A stretch of 64,000 nt of DNA, from the NCBI GenBank assembly GCA_012295275.1, contig CM022671.1, positions 26,076,322-26,140,321 of the forward strand, read 5' to 3'. This stretch comes from Chrysomallon squamiferum (Eukaryota; Mollusca; Gastropoda; Neomphalida; Peltospiridae). Position 1 is the stretch's first letter. Each line of letters opens with the position of its first letter. The notes beneath the pieces are model-generated. The model saw only the letters and a program-made list of their open reading frames with translations, ran no database searches and was not told the DNA's origin. A program made the position numbers and the translations under genes. Shown here piece by piece: positions 39,201 through 50,725 of this stretch.

Positions 39201-41821
39201 CTATGTAGCACAAATAAACAGGTATAAACTGCATTTCTTAGCACTAATAAACAAATACAAACAGCACTTTTTAGTGCCATCAGATATTCGCAACAATTAA
39301 ACTACAAGAACTTGTCAGTTCTACCCTTTTAAAGACAGGTAGTAAGAAAAAAATGCATCTTTTTCTACCTGCACCCTGACCCTTTTTCAGTTTGGGGGAA
39401 ACATTAATGTTTGTTTTTCAAAAGTTGCTGATCTGATGGACTAGTTATTTTCTGGGGTTTTTCATATATTAAGTAAACTTATCATTGAAACAAAGGGTAT
39501 ACATATATATATAACAAATTATGAGTAACAATGCAGATCCATATTCAGTAGAATCTTTATCTTTAAACAAGGAAACGATCGATAACTTTTAAATCTAATT
39601 GCTCCAAAAAAACAATGATGCCCACAAGTTGCATTTATTTATGCAAAACAAAAAAAAAAAAACCCCAACATTTTTATAATAGTAATAATAATAATAATAA
39701 TAATAAACAAAGATAAGAAAAGACCTGTCCCAAGGTGCCAAAACAGTACTTAATGCCATAAAAGATAAGCAGAAGATGATATCAGCTGGAAAGATATGTG
39801 AAATTCAGATTTTAGGCATGAGCTGAACTTGAACCTGCTATTCACAGAATATTCTAATTGTGTTTGACTATCAGTGATCATATTGGTTAATAATTATATT
39901 CAACACACACACAAACTAAGTAAATACTGAAAATGTAATAATTTTAGGGCAGTTTATAAAGTATCTATTCTATAAATAAATATATTTGAATACAATTTGT
40001 GTTTGTCAACTTAGTCTTCTTGCTGACAGATATAACTTTTCCATATTTTATTAGTAATTTGGGTTTTTTTGGTTTGTGTCTTTGGAGGGTTTTTTGGGGG
40101 ATGTTTAAAAGGGTGTACTATGTGTATTCATTAATAATTTAATTACTTTGTGATTGTGAGGTCTAAAATAAAACACTGTCACACACTTTTAAGTTTTCAG
40201 AAACTATCTTCCATTTGATAAAATGCTAAAAAAAGCAAAGCTTTTATATAGAAATACTTAACAATTAACTTACATAGTACATAATTACTGATTATTTAAT
40301 TGCATGTTGTTGCATACCATTGACTTTAAATGATAAAAATAATCTCTAAGTAATACTCTTGTTTTATTAAAATGGCTAATAAGAAATATTCTGTTTATGT
40401 AGTTGTAGATCTGTTATTATTTTTACATGACATATATTTATTTAAAAGATACTGATTTACATGAATTAAAATTTATAAAAATTTAAAACTATTAATAAAT
40501 CTTAAACTATAATTTCATAAAATATTATAATCAGCAATCCATAAAATGTTTTTGTTCACACTAAAGATCAAAGTGGAAATGTAAATATACTAATCTGAGA
40601 CAATAAAAACTATTTTTCTTATAAATTTTTAATTTAGTTCCCACTTTTATTTCTCTGTTATATTCCCATATTTAAATTTAAAATTTTAACATCAAAGTAA
40701 TGATCATATAAATAAAAGTGAGTTTTATTTTATACACTTTATTCAGACTTTATTTAACTTTGAAAATTGTTAATTAAATCTTTATTTGATACATTTTGCT
40801 CATATAATTATTTTTTAACTACATTTTAAATTTAAAAAAAAATAAAAGTAAAAAAAAAGGAACTAAAAATAAAATAATAAACCATGTATTTTATTTAAAT
40901 AAAATCTGAATTGAAAAGTTATAATAAAAATCTGTTTTATTTTTTATCATTACTTTGATGTTAAAATTTTAAATTTAAATATGGGAATATAATGGAGAAA
41001 TAAAATTCAAAACTAAATATTAAAATAATAATTTTAAAATTATCTTATTATGTTAAAAAATGTAAGAAACTAATTGGTACTTCTAACTTAATATATGGAA
41101 ATATATATAATTATGTATGGTTAAATACTTAATGATCTTAATGACTACATACTATTTATAAAATGATAGCCAATGACAATGTAAACAAAACTACATACGG
41201 TGGTGACACTAGACAACTAGTGCTTTTATTGACTGGTTTAACAGGGAAACAAAATATCAAAAGAGAGCCATTAAATAATATTTAAGATGATTCCAACATT
41301 AATCTGCAATGCACTGAATAAAACAGACCAGTGAATATCACTGGGAATTTTAAAAATGTAAAAAATTGTTTATATATAATACACAATATGCATTGTTATT
41401 AGTGCACCTGTGCTATCTATTTTTAGAATAGAATATCGGAATAGAATTATTTTTAGACAAACGTAATTTGGTTCCATTTTAACCAAAAATATTTACTCAC
41501 TTAAATATAAATCAGTTTCTAAGAAACCGTTGTACGTAAAATGTACTAATAGGAATACTAATGAAAGTATTTATTGATGACAATTGTGGATTCAGAACGA
41601 AGCAGGTGCCCGTTTCACAAAATTTCAAGATGTTATGGTTGCATTCCCTGACATTTATGCAATCACTGTAAAACAACAGTACTCTTGATACTGCAGGATG
41701 GAATAATAAAACTTCCTACCTCATCTTGCAAATTTCCAGAAGAAAAAGCCTCATCATCTCGTGGCCCTATATTAAAATTTACAATATCCCCGTTCATTGT
41801 CGGATGATGGACCACCGCCAT
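25812..41821 (-). CDS. BRAF: RAF serine/threonine protein kinase (B-Raf ortholog)
   Basis: RAF is the RAS-activated kinase that phosphorylates MEK. Coding exons in transcript order: 41821-41720, 38637-38536, 38404-38117, 37108-37005, 36649-36514, 36047-35857, 35607-35442, 34790-34742, 34411-34292, 31510-31365, 31049-30853, 29864-29688, 28331-28285, 27763-27633, 27287-27156, 26420-26286 and 25994-25812. All phases agree; the product is 801 residues (human B-Raf 766). In order: a B-Raf-type N-terminal helix region (to about 90), the RAS-binding domain (about 150-225, with [14 protein letters not shown]), a C1 zinc domain starting HNFGRKTFF at 242, a 14-3-3 site RSTSAPNV (Ser346), and the N-region SNED (474-477). 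The kinase domain has GSGSFGTVY (492-500), Lys511, HRDLKSNN (catalytic Asp604) and DFGLATVK (626-633). C-terminal 14-3-3 site is KSEP (Ser761), then SPKTP. Four extra residues lie between HRD and DFG. A second donor gives an optional eight-residue insert. Confidence 0.96.
28428..29136 (-). mobile_element. Tigger/pogo-like DNA transposon remnant
   Basis: The ends are inverted repeats: the left begins CAGTGGTACCTTGACTTA and the right, read on the minus strand, begins CAGTGGTACCTCGACTTA. TA precedes the left end; the right flank is CA, perhaps a mutated TA. On the minus strand near 28690-28810 a fragment reads [20 protein letters not shown], which recalls the N-terminal helix-turn-helix of Tigger-type transposases. 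The catalytic DDE region is absent, so this is a roughly 0.7-kb internally deleted copy. It sits in the RAF intron between the exons at 28285-28331 and 29688-29864. Confidence 0.75.
29846..30480. repeat. about 108-bp tandem repeat that includes a RAF 3' splice site
   Basis: About six diverged copies begin near 29848, 29957, 30066, 30182, 30289 and 30390. Each has a core like TCTAGTCTTCCTGCAAACAG followed by GTAATCAAGTATRTTATG and a TTTTGTTTTTGTRCAGT segment. The first copy covers the acceptor and first bases of RAF exon 29688-29864, so every further copy carries a decoy acceptor upstream of the true one in the transcript. Spacing varies from about 101 to 116 bp. Confidence 0.85.
34528..34605. 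repeat. (TAA)n followed by (TAAA)n
   Basis: A compound microsatellite in the RAF intron between the exons at 34292-34411 and 34742-34790. Similar (TAA)n arrays occur at about 29620-29644, 33740-33760 and 39681-39705. They may be tails of retroposed elements, but no body is visible here. Confidence 0.8.
39069..39283. repeat. 33-bp minisatellite, about 6-7 copies
   Basis: Units resemble TTTTTAGCACCAATAAACAA followed by ATATGAACAGCAC. The first two are exactly 33 bp apart (TAGCAC at 39074, TAGTGC at 39107). As 33 is a multiple of three, open frames run through the array on both strands (39109-39300 plus, 39035-39280 minus). They are repeat by-products, not genes. The array lies in the first RAF intron. 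Confidence 0.85.
39681..39900 (-). mobile_element. probable degenerate tRNA-derived SINE
   Basis: Read on the minus strand there is a tRNA-like segment containing GGTTCAAGTTC, close to the RNA polymerase III B-box consensus. It is preceded by a TTAGAATATT and GTGAATAGC stretch resembling a decayed tRNA anticodon arm. A unique body of about 120 bp and a (TTA)n tail (39681-39705 on the plus strand) follow. This order is the layout of invertebrate SINEs. I find no clear A box or target duplication, so the call is tentative. Confidence 0.4.
40631..41020. repeat. foldback inverted repeat, arms about 75 bp
   Basis: The left arm (about 40631-40706) and the right arm (about 40945-41020) are reverse complements. 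A nearly perfect 55-base core contains TATTCCCATATTTAAATTTA and ATCAAAGTAATGAT, flanked by less perfect extensions. The loop is about 240 bp of AT-rich DNA. It lies in the first RAF intron and would form a strong hairpin in the pre-mRNA. It may be a MITE or foldback element; no clear target duplication was seen. Confidence 0.8.
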
Positions 41822-41840
41822 GTTCCTCTTTGAGAGATTT

Positions 41841-41852
41841 GGTCACGTGACC
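41841..41852. promoter_or_regulatory. palindromic extended E-box upstream of the RAF start codon
   Basis: GGTCACGTGACC is a perfect 12-bp palindrome 20 bp upstream of the RAF ATG. The core GTCACGTGAC is the known preferred site of MiT/TFE and USF-type bHLH-zip factors. It lies in the 5' UTR or proximal promoter. Binding is inferred from the motif alone. Confidence 0.5.
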
Positions 41853-42678
41853 TCCTAAATTATCACTCTGCCTATATTTTACTACAATCTGTGAAGGGTT
41901 ATCGTTCTTCTATTCCAAGGTTGATGAGAAGAAAGAACGAGATCAGATCAATAAATAAATAAATATCTTTGTGACATAAAAGTGGGAATAAAAAAAAAAT
42001 GCATAATTTTATTTGAATATTTGAATATCTGATAATGTGCTAGGAATATTTTAACTGCACTACCAAAACGTAGAAAACTATAAAAAAAAAAAAAAAAAAA
42101 ATAATAATAATAAAAAAATAAATAATAATAATAAAAAAATAAATAAAAATAAAAAACTTCAAAACAATAAAATATATTATAGATTTCAGTATATATCCGA
42201 TGCATATTTAAAACAGATCTATTTATTTGTTCTATTGCAGTAAATTCTAATTATCATCTTAAAAGTGTTTGTGTTTTTTGTATTTTTTAAATAAAAAAAA
42301 AAAAAAAATTTTTTAGTCTCATTTATATATTTACAGTGTCATTTTGCACTCTGTCATGCACATATATATTCAATTACACACACAATTATATTCAATCTTT
42401 TAAGTCCAGAAAATGTGCTTGGATACCAAAACTTCAGTGAATTAAACCGAGTTCTACAAAATAACACACATATAAATTTGCCTCTCAAGTTCTCTATAAT
42501 AAACCATGCAACTGTTGCTTTCCAAAAGCAATAATAATAATATTTTAAAAAGTTCAGTTATAGTTTCAAAAACTATTGCGATCACTGGTCAAATGCAAAA
42601 TAATTAATACCAGTTACTAGAAATGGCAAAACAGTCTAAGTTACCACCTCCAAGAGAATAATTAACAACAATAACAAC

Positions 42679-42710
<32 letters not shown>

Positions 42711-43951
42711 TATTATTATTTGTGTAAAATGTAACTGAAAAGAAAATTATTTCCTGTTGGTGAGTTTCTGAGAATGATTTTAAAGATTTGTTTACTAATC
42801 ATTCCTTCAAAACCAGATAATTTAGATAATAACTTAACTCATCATCGATTGTATTTAAATTATTTTATTTTTAAAGAAAAGTTATATACCTACACACATA
42901 ATATAAAAATAAATGTTATTTAAGCTGTTGATGGATGAAAGAGTTAAATTCAATAACTTACATATCAAAGTAGAGAATGTCACAATATGTTATGGGATGG
43001 TCAGTGCTTTAAATATTAATATACAAGTATCAATAAAAATAGCACATATCCTAACTTTTTGATGAAAAGTTTAAATATCATTTATTTTTATATTTCGTTG
43101 TTATAACAAAATACTTTAACAATACTACATTTCCAGTTTTTTAGGAAAAATAAAAATAAAATAACAACAATATAAAACAATCACAGATTTAATTAAAAAT
43201 AAATTTATTAAAAATAACCAGAACATGGATTACCCACATTGTATATATATATTTAATACAATAATAAACAATTAATAAACAAATATGTCAATAGTTGTCT
43301 CTTGTCATATGTCAGCAACACATGATAAAATAATATTTATTAGATAAACAACTTGTATTTGGCAACAACAAAAAAAAAAAGAAAAAAAGAAGAAAAGTTG
43401 AACGTTTCATTATTATTGGTTGATAATTAAAAAGTAGAGAAAATTGAAACAAATGAGATCATTGAATTTTTTTTTTTGTACGAGTTGAGTGATCTGGAAA
43501 TCAGTAATCCAGTATTCCAGCATAAATCTGGTTAACTTTATTTAAAATTACCTGTATTTCTACACAAACTGGTCATTAATCTTTAAAGGTGCTTCTTGCT
43601 ACATTTGCAAACATAGGCAAACTTTCCAATTTGTATTTTTCCATTTACTGTTAAAATCGGCTGTTCACCATAACAATGGTTTCAACAAATAAAGGAAATG
43701 CTTCTCACTGAGTCAAGCACAAACAAAATAACTTATTTCATTACTATTATTATTATTATTATATTTCTTTTCTTATTAAATTTTTGTTTTAAAATACATG
43801 TATAAATGAGAGTAATGTGGTAAGGGAAATGTCAATTAATCACCATATCTAAGTGTATCAGATTTTAAATTTCAACTCAGGTAATGTTCTTTTACAGTTT
43901 AATTATGAGTATGATATGATATCATGTTTGTTCCCATAGATACAGACCTTT
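41853..43951. other. RAF upstream region and NUDT16 3' flank
   Basis: This 2.1 kb separates two minus-strand genes and should hold the RAF promoter and the NUDT16 3' UTR. I see no coding exon. Low-complexity A, TAA and TAAA runs dominate (42083-42150, 42287-42308, 42680-42712). Confidence 0.5.
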
Positions 43952-45174
43952 TTAAGATTTAAGACTGTTAATAAACTTTTCTGAAGCAACAAGAGCGTTT
44001 TGTAATTCTTCTACTGTCAGAATATTGCAACTTTTAAGTGCCATCAGAAGTTCTTCTCTGGCATTGCCTGCAAAGTTGTTGGCTAGAAAGGCTGGAAATC
44101 CTCGGACACCATCACCCATTGTAAATAATGGTACTCTAACAACACCGTAAGTCTGAAAAAGAAACAAAGAGAAAGAAAATCTTCATGAAGGAGCGTAACT
44201 GTGGTTTCTTTCTAATGGAAAGATATAAAACAAAATAATTATATAACAGTTATCTGTTAATGTTAACTTTTTGTGGCCTTTGTTAGTATTTGTTTAAAAA
44301 AATATTGAGAATTATTAAGAAGACGGCACAGAGAATACTGCAAATCAGTAAAATTAGGAACAATATTTTGACCATTTCCCTTGTTCCATTAAAAACAAAG
44401 TTCTGGCTACAAATTGTCCTTAATTTTTATTACCTCGGTACCATATTCTGGTGCCTTTAGGTTATTCAGTTCCAAATCTGTGAATTCTTTCAGTGTCACC
44501 TCTTTTAAAAAGAAATGTAAGATCAGAGACTTTTTTGAATTAAGAAATGAAGCTATATGATCCTTTTCAGAGAAACAATGCTTTTTTAAATCCAGTCCAA
44601 TTTCTTCTTCCATTTCTCGATTTATTCCTTCAACTGGAGTTTCTCCTGGCTCTATTAACCCCCCAGGGAATCCAAACACTCCATCAAATCTTAACTGCAT
44701 CTGAAAGTATATTATTTAGCATTTTCAACATTATACAATTTATAGATAGCAATGAAATTTAATAATTCAAAAACAAATAAAACTGGAGAAAGACTTTAAT
44801 TGTAAAATAATATTTAAATATTTGTGTATGTGTGTAAAAAAAAATAAGCAGCTACTACAGTTCAAATTCACACACAGCTCTTCTAGAATATAAATATATT
44901 TTATGGTAAAAATGCAAAAAGTATGTATGATAATGATGAGATTGAGAGAGAGAGAGAATTATTGCGTACATACCAACACTGCAGCTTTGGCATTGTAAAG
45001 GTCCCACAGTTGCCTGTCATCTTTAGCATATATCATCCCATGGGATGCATGTTTAAATGTTGAATACTTATTTTTAGCTTCGTTAAAGCTTATAACTTTA
45101 AAATCATTTTTGTTATCATTAAGACGACCATATTTTTCGTATGGTTCAAGCCACCCCCAGCCTGCATCAGCCAT
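43952..45174 (-). CDS. NUDT16: NUDT16-like Nudix hydrolase (U8 snoRNA-decapping enzyme family)
   Basis: NUDT16 proteins cleave capped RNA, including U8 snoRNA, and deaminated purine nucleotides such as IDP. Exons 45174-44974, 44700-44434 and 44152-43952 join in phase 0 to give 222 residues (human about 195). A 67-residue N-terminal part precedes MQLRFDGVFGFPGGL (68-82), which closely recalls the human MQMRFDGRLGFPGGF. The Nudix box is complete at residues 81-103: Gly81, Glu87, then REMEEEIGL with the metal-binding glutamates 98-100. The C-terminal exon carries VRVPLFTMGDGVRGFPAFL and AREELLMALK, again like NUDT16. No signal peptide or nuclear signal is obvious. The start lies about 300 bp from the divergent SUMF1 start. 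Confidence 0.92.
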
Positions 45175-45477
45175 GTCAATCAGTGCGTTTTATTCTGCTT
45201 TTGTTATCATATTCGTTCATTCCTAGTTTGAAGTGATAGTCATCATAGTGTCATATACAGAATTACGTACATTGTACAGAGCGACGCTAGAAAGAGTAAA
45301 GAAACAATTTAAAGATATTAATTACATAATCAGAATCAACAGAAATATTATAATTTATTTATTTTAATTTTATTAATATTATTTTATACTGTTAATACAT
45401 TTTTAATATATTATTTTGAATCAATAACTGGTCCCTAGATCAAGCATTCTCTAAATGTAGAAGATAGGAAAATATTC
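45175..45477. promoter_or_regulatory. shared NUDT16/SUMF1 divergent promoter interval
   Basis: Only 303 bp separate the two divergent start codons, so both 5' UTRs and promoters must overlap or abut unless upstream non-coding exons exist. The sequence is AT-rich, has no recognisable TATA box at a defined spacing, and contains a short CG-containing patch near 45280. Confidence 0.6.
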
Positions 45478-45951
45478 ATGGCGTCTGCAAGATTGAAGTT
45501 TATGTCCATAAAGTTTTCAACTGTTTTTATTTGTGTCATTTATTTTGCTCTGGTGATTTGTACATCAAAAACATGTAATTCTAAGAATAAGGATATATGT
45601 GAAGGAACTAAAGCTGATTGTGGTTGCAAAACAAATCGCGAACATACACAGAAACAAACAGAAGCAGACGACATTTCATCTAGTCAGGCTAATATTAAAT
45701 ACCACCCATATCACAATGTTCAAAGTGCACATACTAGAACGAACCAAATGGTATATATTCCCGGAGGTACATTTTACATGGGTACAGATAACCCTGTCTT
45801 CGTGGCAGATGGAGAAGGACCAGCAAGAAAGGTTACAGTCGATCCCTTTTTCATGGACAAATATGAAGTTAGCAATTCTGAATATGAATATTTTGTAAAC
45901 GAAACTGGATATAAAACAGAGGTAATAAGCACAGTTATTTTTTTTTTTCTT

Positions 45952-45982
<31 letters not shown>

Positions 45983-46099
45983 TTATTATTATTATAATGA
46001 AGCAGAAAACATCACAGCGAAAATAGATATGGTTTGCATTTTGGTATGCAGTTTTTATCAGTCTATAGATATAGTGTTTGAGGTTGTAGAAATTCATCA

Positions 46100-46156
<57 letters not shown>

Positions 46157-49100
46157 AAATGAATAGCTTAAAATAAACCTCATATTTGCATGATGGTACT
46201 GCTCAGAAACAAGACTTGTTAACATCTTTGCCAATAACAAATACATATAATGTTTTTTAGAGAACTTTAAATCTTATTTTAGAAAATGTTTAACTATATT
46301 TATCTATTTATTTTATTATTATTTTTTTTTTAGGCAGAACTATTTGGAAATTCATTTGTAATGGAAAAATATCTAAGTGAAGAAACACTGAAAGATATTA
46401 CTCAGGCAGTATGTTACCTTTCTTTTTAAAATATTTTATCAGATAAATATTCAGTGATATATTTTTAATTTAAAACAAATAATAATAAAATCAATTTTTC
46501 AAAATGTTTTTATCTGCATACAAAATCAATCTAAAATCAATTTATTTTTCAAAATAATTGGTTTAGGTTTAATTTAACTACCTAAACAATTTTTCATATG
46601 TAAACCACTGATCTGTTTATTTAAATTATTATTATTATTATTATTATTATTATTTATTTTATTTTATTTATTTTTTTGGCAGGGGGATGTGGGGGTAAAA
46701 TTTCTTTGTCTATCAGAGCCAGTTTTTATTATGTTCATATTTAGGTAGCTGCAGCTCCTTGGTGGCTACCAGTAAATGGTGCCGATTGGAGACACCCACA
46801 AGGCCCAGATTCATCAATCAAAAAAAGGTCTACTTATCTAAAATGTCACTATGTTTTTTAAATTTGATGACTGTTTTAGATTTTGTTTTGATATCTGATC
46901 TTTGAATGAAATTAAATAAAATTTTTTTATTAAACATACATTTTAGATTTTTATAACAATTTTTTTTTTTAAACATACCATTTAGATTTTTATAACCATT
47001 CTTTTTTCTATTTGTTAATTATTATTATTATTATTATTATTTATTAATTTTGTTCTTGCCTGTAAATTACAAAACTTATATATGGAAAACATCCTAGCTT
47101 TCTAAAATTTACAAAATATATTAAGTATATTAAATATTTGTGAAATAAATACCTATTATTTGTTTTTCTTTGGTGATTACTGCATTTTTTAAAATTCAGA
47201 ATGGATCATCCTGTTCTGCATGTTTCTTGGAATGATGCAATGGCCTTCTGCAAATGGGCTGGAAAACGACTTCCAACAGAAGCAGAATTTGAATTTGCTT
47301 GCAGAGGTGGTTTGGAAGGAAGGTTGTTTGTTTATATTATATTTTTGCAACCTTTTAAATAAATATAATAATAAATTAACTTTCAGTTTTAAATTATTAT
47401 TATTATTAATTTGTTAAGACACCTTTATTACTAATTTATTGGAAAACCTCTGGTAAATAACATTAAAAAGGTAGTAAATAATTAAAAATAAAAATAATAA
47501 CGTATTAAATATAAAATGTAATTACTATTACTAAACATGAAATTTGTAAAAATGAATTGTGACAAAATTACTATAAACAAAACTCTTCTGCAGTTAACAT
47601 CTGTTACATCTCATAACATTTTTGTATATCACTATATATTTGTTGGTTCATTAAGGTCATTCCTGGATTATATTGATTTGTAATTATAAAACAATAAAGT
47701 ATATTCCATGAAACAAAATGGGCAGTTTTAAAGATTTTATCTATTAGATTAATACATTTCCTTTGTTAAGTATATTTAGACAACAGTTTGATTTATTTAT
47801 ACCTTTGCTTCCTAAATATTAGTTTAGAATGATTTTTCTCTCCCTCCTTCATTTTTTATTACATGGTCCAAATTAAATTATAAAGATTTAGGATATGTTG
47901 TGAATATCTCATCTACTACTATATTTCAGAACAAATACTGTTTATTTCTCTCAGAATATAATAATTAAATTGTAACAGAGAAGATATTCTGAATTATACC
48001 TAATTTGTAATTTGCCTTAGTAACAGAAATGTAATACCTGATGATATATTTACTTTAATACATGTAACAGCTGTGCCAGTTATGGGAAATCTGACATTAT
48101 TGCACTACAATGTAGATTACATCATTTTCAGATCAGAAATTCATTAAAATTCTAACATTAATTTCAGTTTCATGTATCAAAATTTCATATTGTAAAAATT
48201 ATTGTTTTAACATTTTTTTTTTTTTTTTTAATGTGCAGATTTGTACTGGATTTTTAGAATGAAGGTTCTTTTATTTATAGATTATATCCATGGGGTAACA
48301 AAAAGATGCCTAAAAACAAGCACTGGATGAATATTTGGCAAGGAGAGTTTCCAAAAGAGAACACAGCTGAAGATGGATATTTCATGACTAGTCCTGTTAG
48401 CCTAATCTCTAACTTTACAAATAAATTTTCTTTTAAAGATCTATAAATGAATATATTAAATTTTAATAATTAATGTAGAATACAGATATCAATTTTGTTA
48501 ATTATATCAATAACAATAATAGGAATAGCAATGTTACATTTTTGTTTTTTAATTTATATTTAGATTAATTCTTTAAACTGTGAAATGAACTTCCCTAATT
48601 TTCATGAAATAATTTATCAGAATATTTATTATCATTCTCCAGAGCATTTATATTTTTATTTTAGGTTACAGAATTTCCAGATCAGAATAAATTTGGTTTG
48701 AAAAATATTGTTGGAAATGCATGGGAATGGACATCTGATTGGTGGCAGGTGAAATTTACCAAGCAGCCTCTTGATAATCCTGTTAGTAATTTAAGAATCT
48801 TCTTCTAATTTTGATTCATCCCCAGATTTTACATTTAAACTTAGATTTAAATCCACTGATTAGCATAATTTAAACTAACAGAAATCAAATGATTTAAAAT
48901 AATATATTTTTTAATCTGGTATTTATTAAAATATAATGATTTTATAGTTCTATTACCCGAATAGAATATTTTAATTTCTGTCAGTATTTGTGAATGAATA
49001 CTGAATAATTGATTATATTAAAATCTTTTAATAAAACATTTAGTGAGTTCTTTTTTAATAACCTTTTTATCAGTTTTATTATTATTATGTATATATTTTT

Positions 49101-49746
49101 TTTATGCTGGCTATCCTGAATAACTGTCTTTCCCTATAATATTTTATTTATACTTCTATTACAGAAAGGTCCAGCATCTGGTACTGATAAAGTTAAGAAA
49201 GGAGGATCATATCAATGTCATGAAGTGAGTACACCACTTGAAAAATAACCTTATATTCATCAGTAATTAAAAAAATATGTATTTTAAAATTTAGTTTTTA
49301 ACCTTTCATTGCATAATTTATTAATGTTTTCATAAAATTAAATTCTTTGTTTACCAATTATTACGTTTATAAAACAAATACATATTCAGAGCAGCACTGG
49401 TTAATAATTTAATAATAAGGTATTAAACTAATAAAATCCTCGCTGCAGAATTAGTTCACTGATTAAAAAAAAAAACACAGATGATATATTCAACAGTAAT
49501 AGATAAAAATGTGTCTTCAGAACTTAAACAAACATCAAAATTAAAATTTAACCTTCTGTCAAAACTTGCAACACAAGAAACTGAAAATATATAAATTATT
49601 TAAATATATTTTCATTTAATTTATTTTATTTTCAGTCATACTGCTACAGATACAGGTGTGCTGCCCGAAGTCAAAACACACCAGACAGTTCATCTGCTAA
49701 TTTAGGGTTTCGATGTGCTGCAGATAAACTGCCAGATTATCTTTAA
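45478..49746 (+). CDS. SUMF1: SUMF1, formylglycine-generating enzyme
   Basis: SUMF1 oxidises the active-site cysteine of newly made sulfatases to formylglycine in the endoplasmic reticulum. Exons 45478-45921, 46334-46408, 46745-46827, 47200-47322, 48281-48395, 48665-48781, 49165-49224 and 49636-49746 are phase-consistent and give 375 residues (human 374). Residues about 12-30 ([17 protein letters not shown]) form the signal peptide. A Cys-rich N-terminal stretch (DCGC, about 47-50) matches the position of the human N-terminal redox cysteines. The FGE-sulfatase domain has [63 protein letters not shown] and [10 protein letters not shown]. The two catalytic, copper-binding cysteines are Cys337 and Cys342 (human 336 and 341) and are intact. 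A (TTC)n tract lies just inside intron 1 (45948-45979), and a candidate poly(A) signal lies near 50256. Confidence 0.96.
45945..46154. repeat. trinucleotide microsatellites in SUMF1 intron 1
   Basis: A (TTC)n tract at about 45948-45979, only about 25 bp inside the donor, is followed by (TTA)n tracts at about 45980-45993 and 46102-46154. Read on the minus strand the first gives a false frame rich in arginine. Confidence 0.9.
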
Positions 49747-50725
49747 CTACAGAATCCATGACAAGAGTTGTCTCTCTTAGATTGTTATATGGTTATATTC
49801 TACATAATTCCAGAGAGGTGTTCTTTATATAATTATAAATCACCGATTATAATACTTGACATATCATGTAATCCTTAAATTAATTTAGTATCAGTTTGGA
49901 AATCACAGATCATGAGAAAAGCAGAGCTGATTTGTTAGTTGCAGCAGTGTGTATCTTTTGATTTTTAATTAGAATTGATTCCAAATAGGTGATATGTAAA
50001 TTTATAGAGAACGTGTAAAATAAGGAATTTTTATTGCTTTGCTTTGAAAATGAAATTTAATGTATTATTTCCATAAGAACTTTGATTCTTATATGATCCA
50101 TATATTCTGTGTCAATGGAAATGAAAATTATTATCAGTGCCTATATCTTATCGAATTTGTTATTTTAGATATTAATATTTATACAAAGTTTTTGACAGAA
50201 ATTTAGATTTTTGGACATAATTTTTAAAATCTGAAATTGTAAGATGTTTTCTGAATAAAATAATTACTTTATTTGTCTTGTTAATTTTACTTTTGTTTAT
50301 TTATACATGTACATTCATTTCACCTTATTTCCAGAAATAAGTTTCATATATATCTGCTTTGTAACGTTACTAAATAAAAAAATAAAAAACATTTTTAAAT
50401 TTAAAATCTGCAATATGGTTGAAGATTCTCGTAACAGTATCATCAAAATAAATATACTTCAAAACATTAATTTATAACTATCAGAAAATTATTAAATTTT
50501 TAATTTCACATACCATTATGTTTCAAAAAATGTATTCTTGTTGGACAAAATCAAATGAAAACAAAGAATTGAACTATATAAATAATAAATTAAAATTATC
50601 CACTAATATATAAAATATTTATTGATTAAAACAAAAATTGGTACAAAAATATATTGAAATATAAATATATCAACAATTTTACTGACATTTTAATTTCAAA
50701 GATTTTAAATTTATATATCTAACAT
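49747..50725. other. convergent 3' UTRs of SUMF1 and the SET-domain gene
   Basis: The two genes converge with 979 bp between stop codons. AATAAA for SUMF1 occurs near 50256. On the minus strand AATAAA occurs near 50617, about 100 bp beyond the SET-gene stop. No other feature is seen. Confidence 0.5.

Noticed and set aside
39035-39300. Two overlapping repeat-protein frames on opposite strands
   Set aside because: Both follow from the 33-bp minisatellite; there is no conserved start, splice site or neighbouring exon.
45774-46100. Minus-strand frame with a run of arginines
   Set aside because: It is the antisense of SUMF1 exon 1 and its (TTC)n intronic tract.
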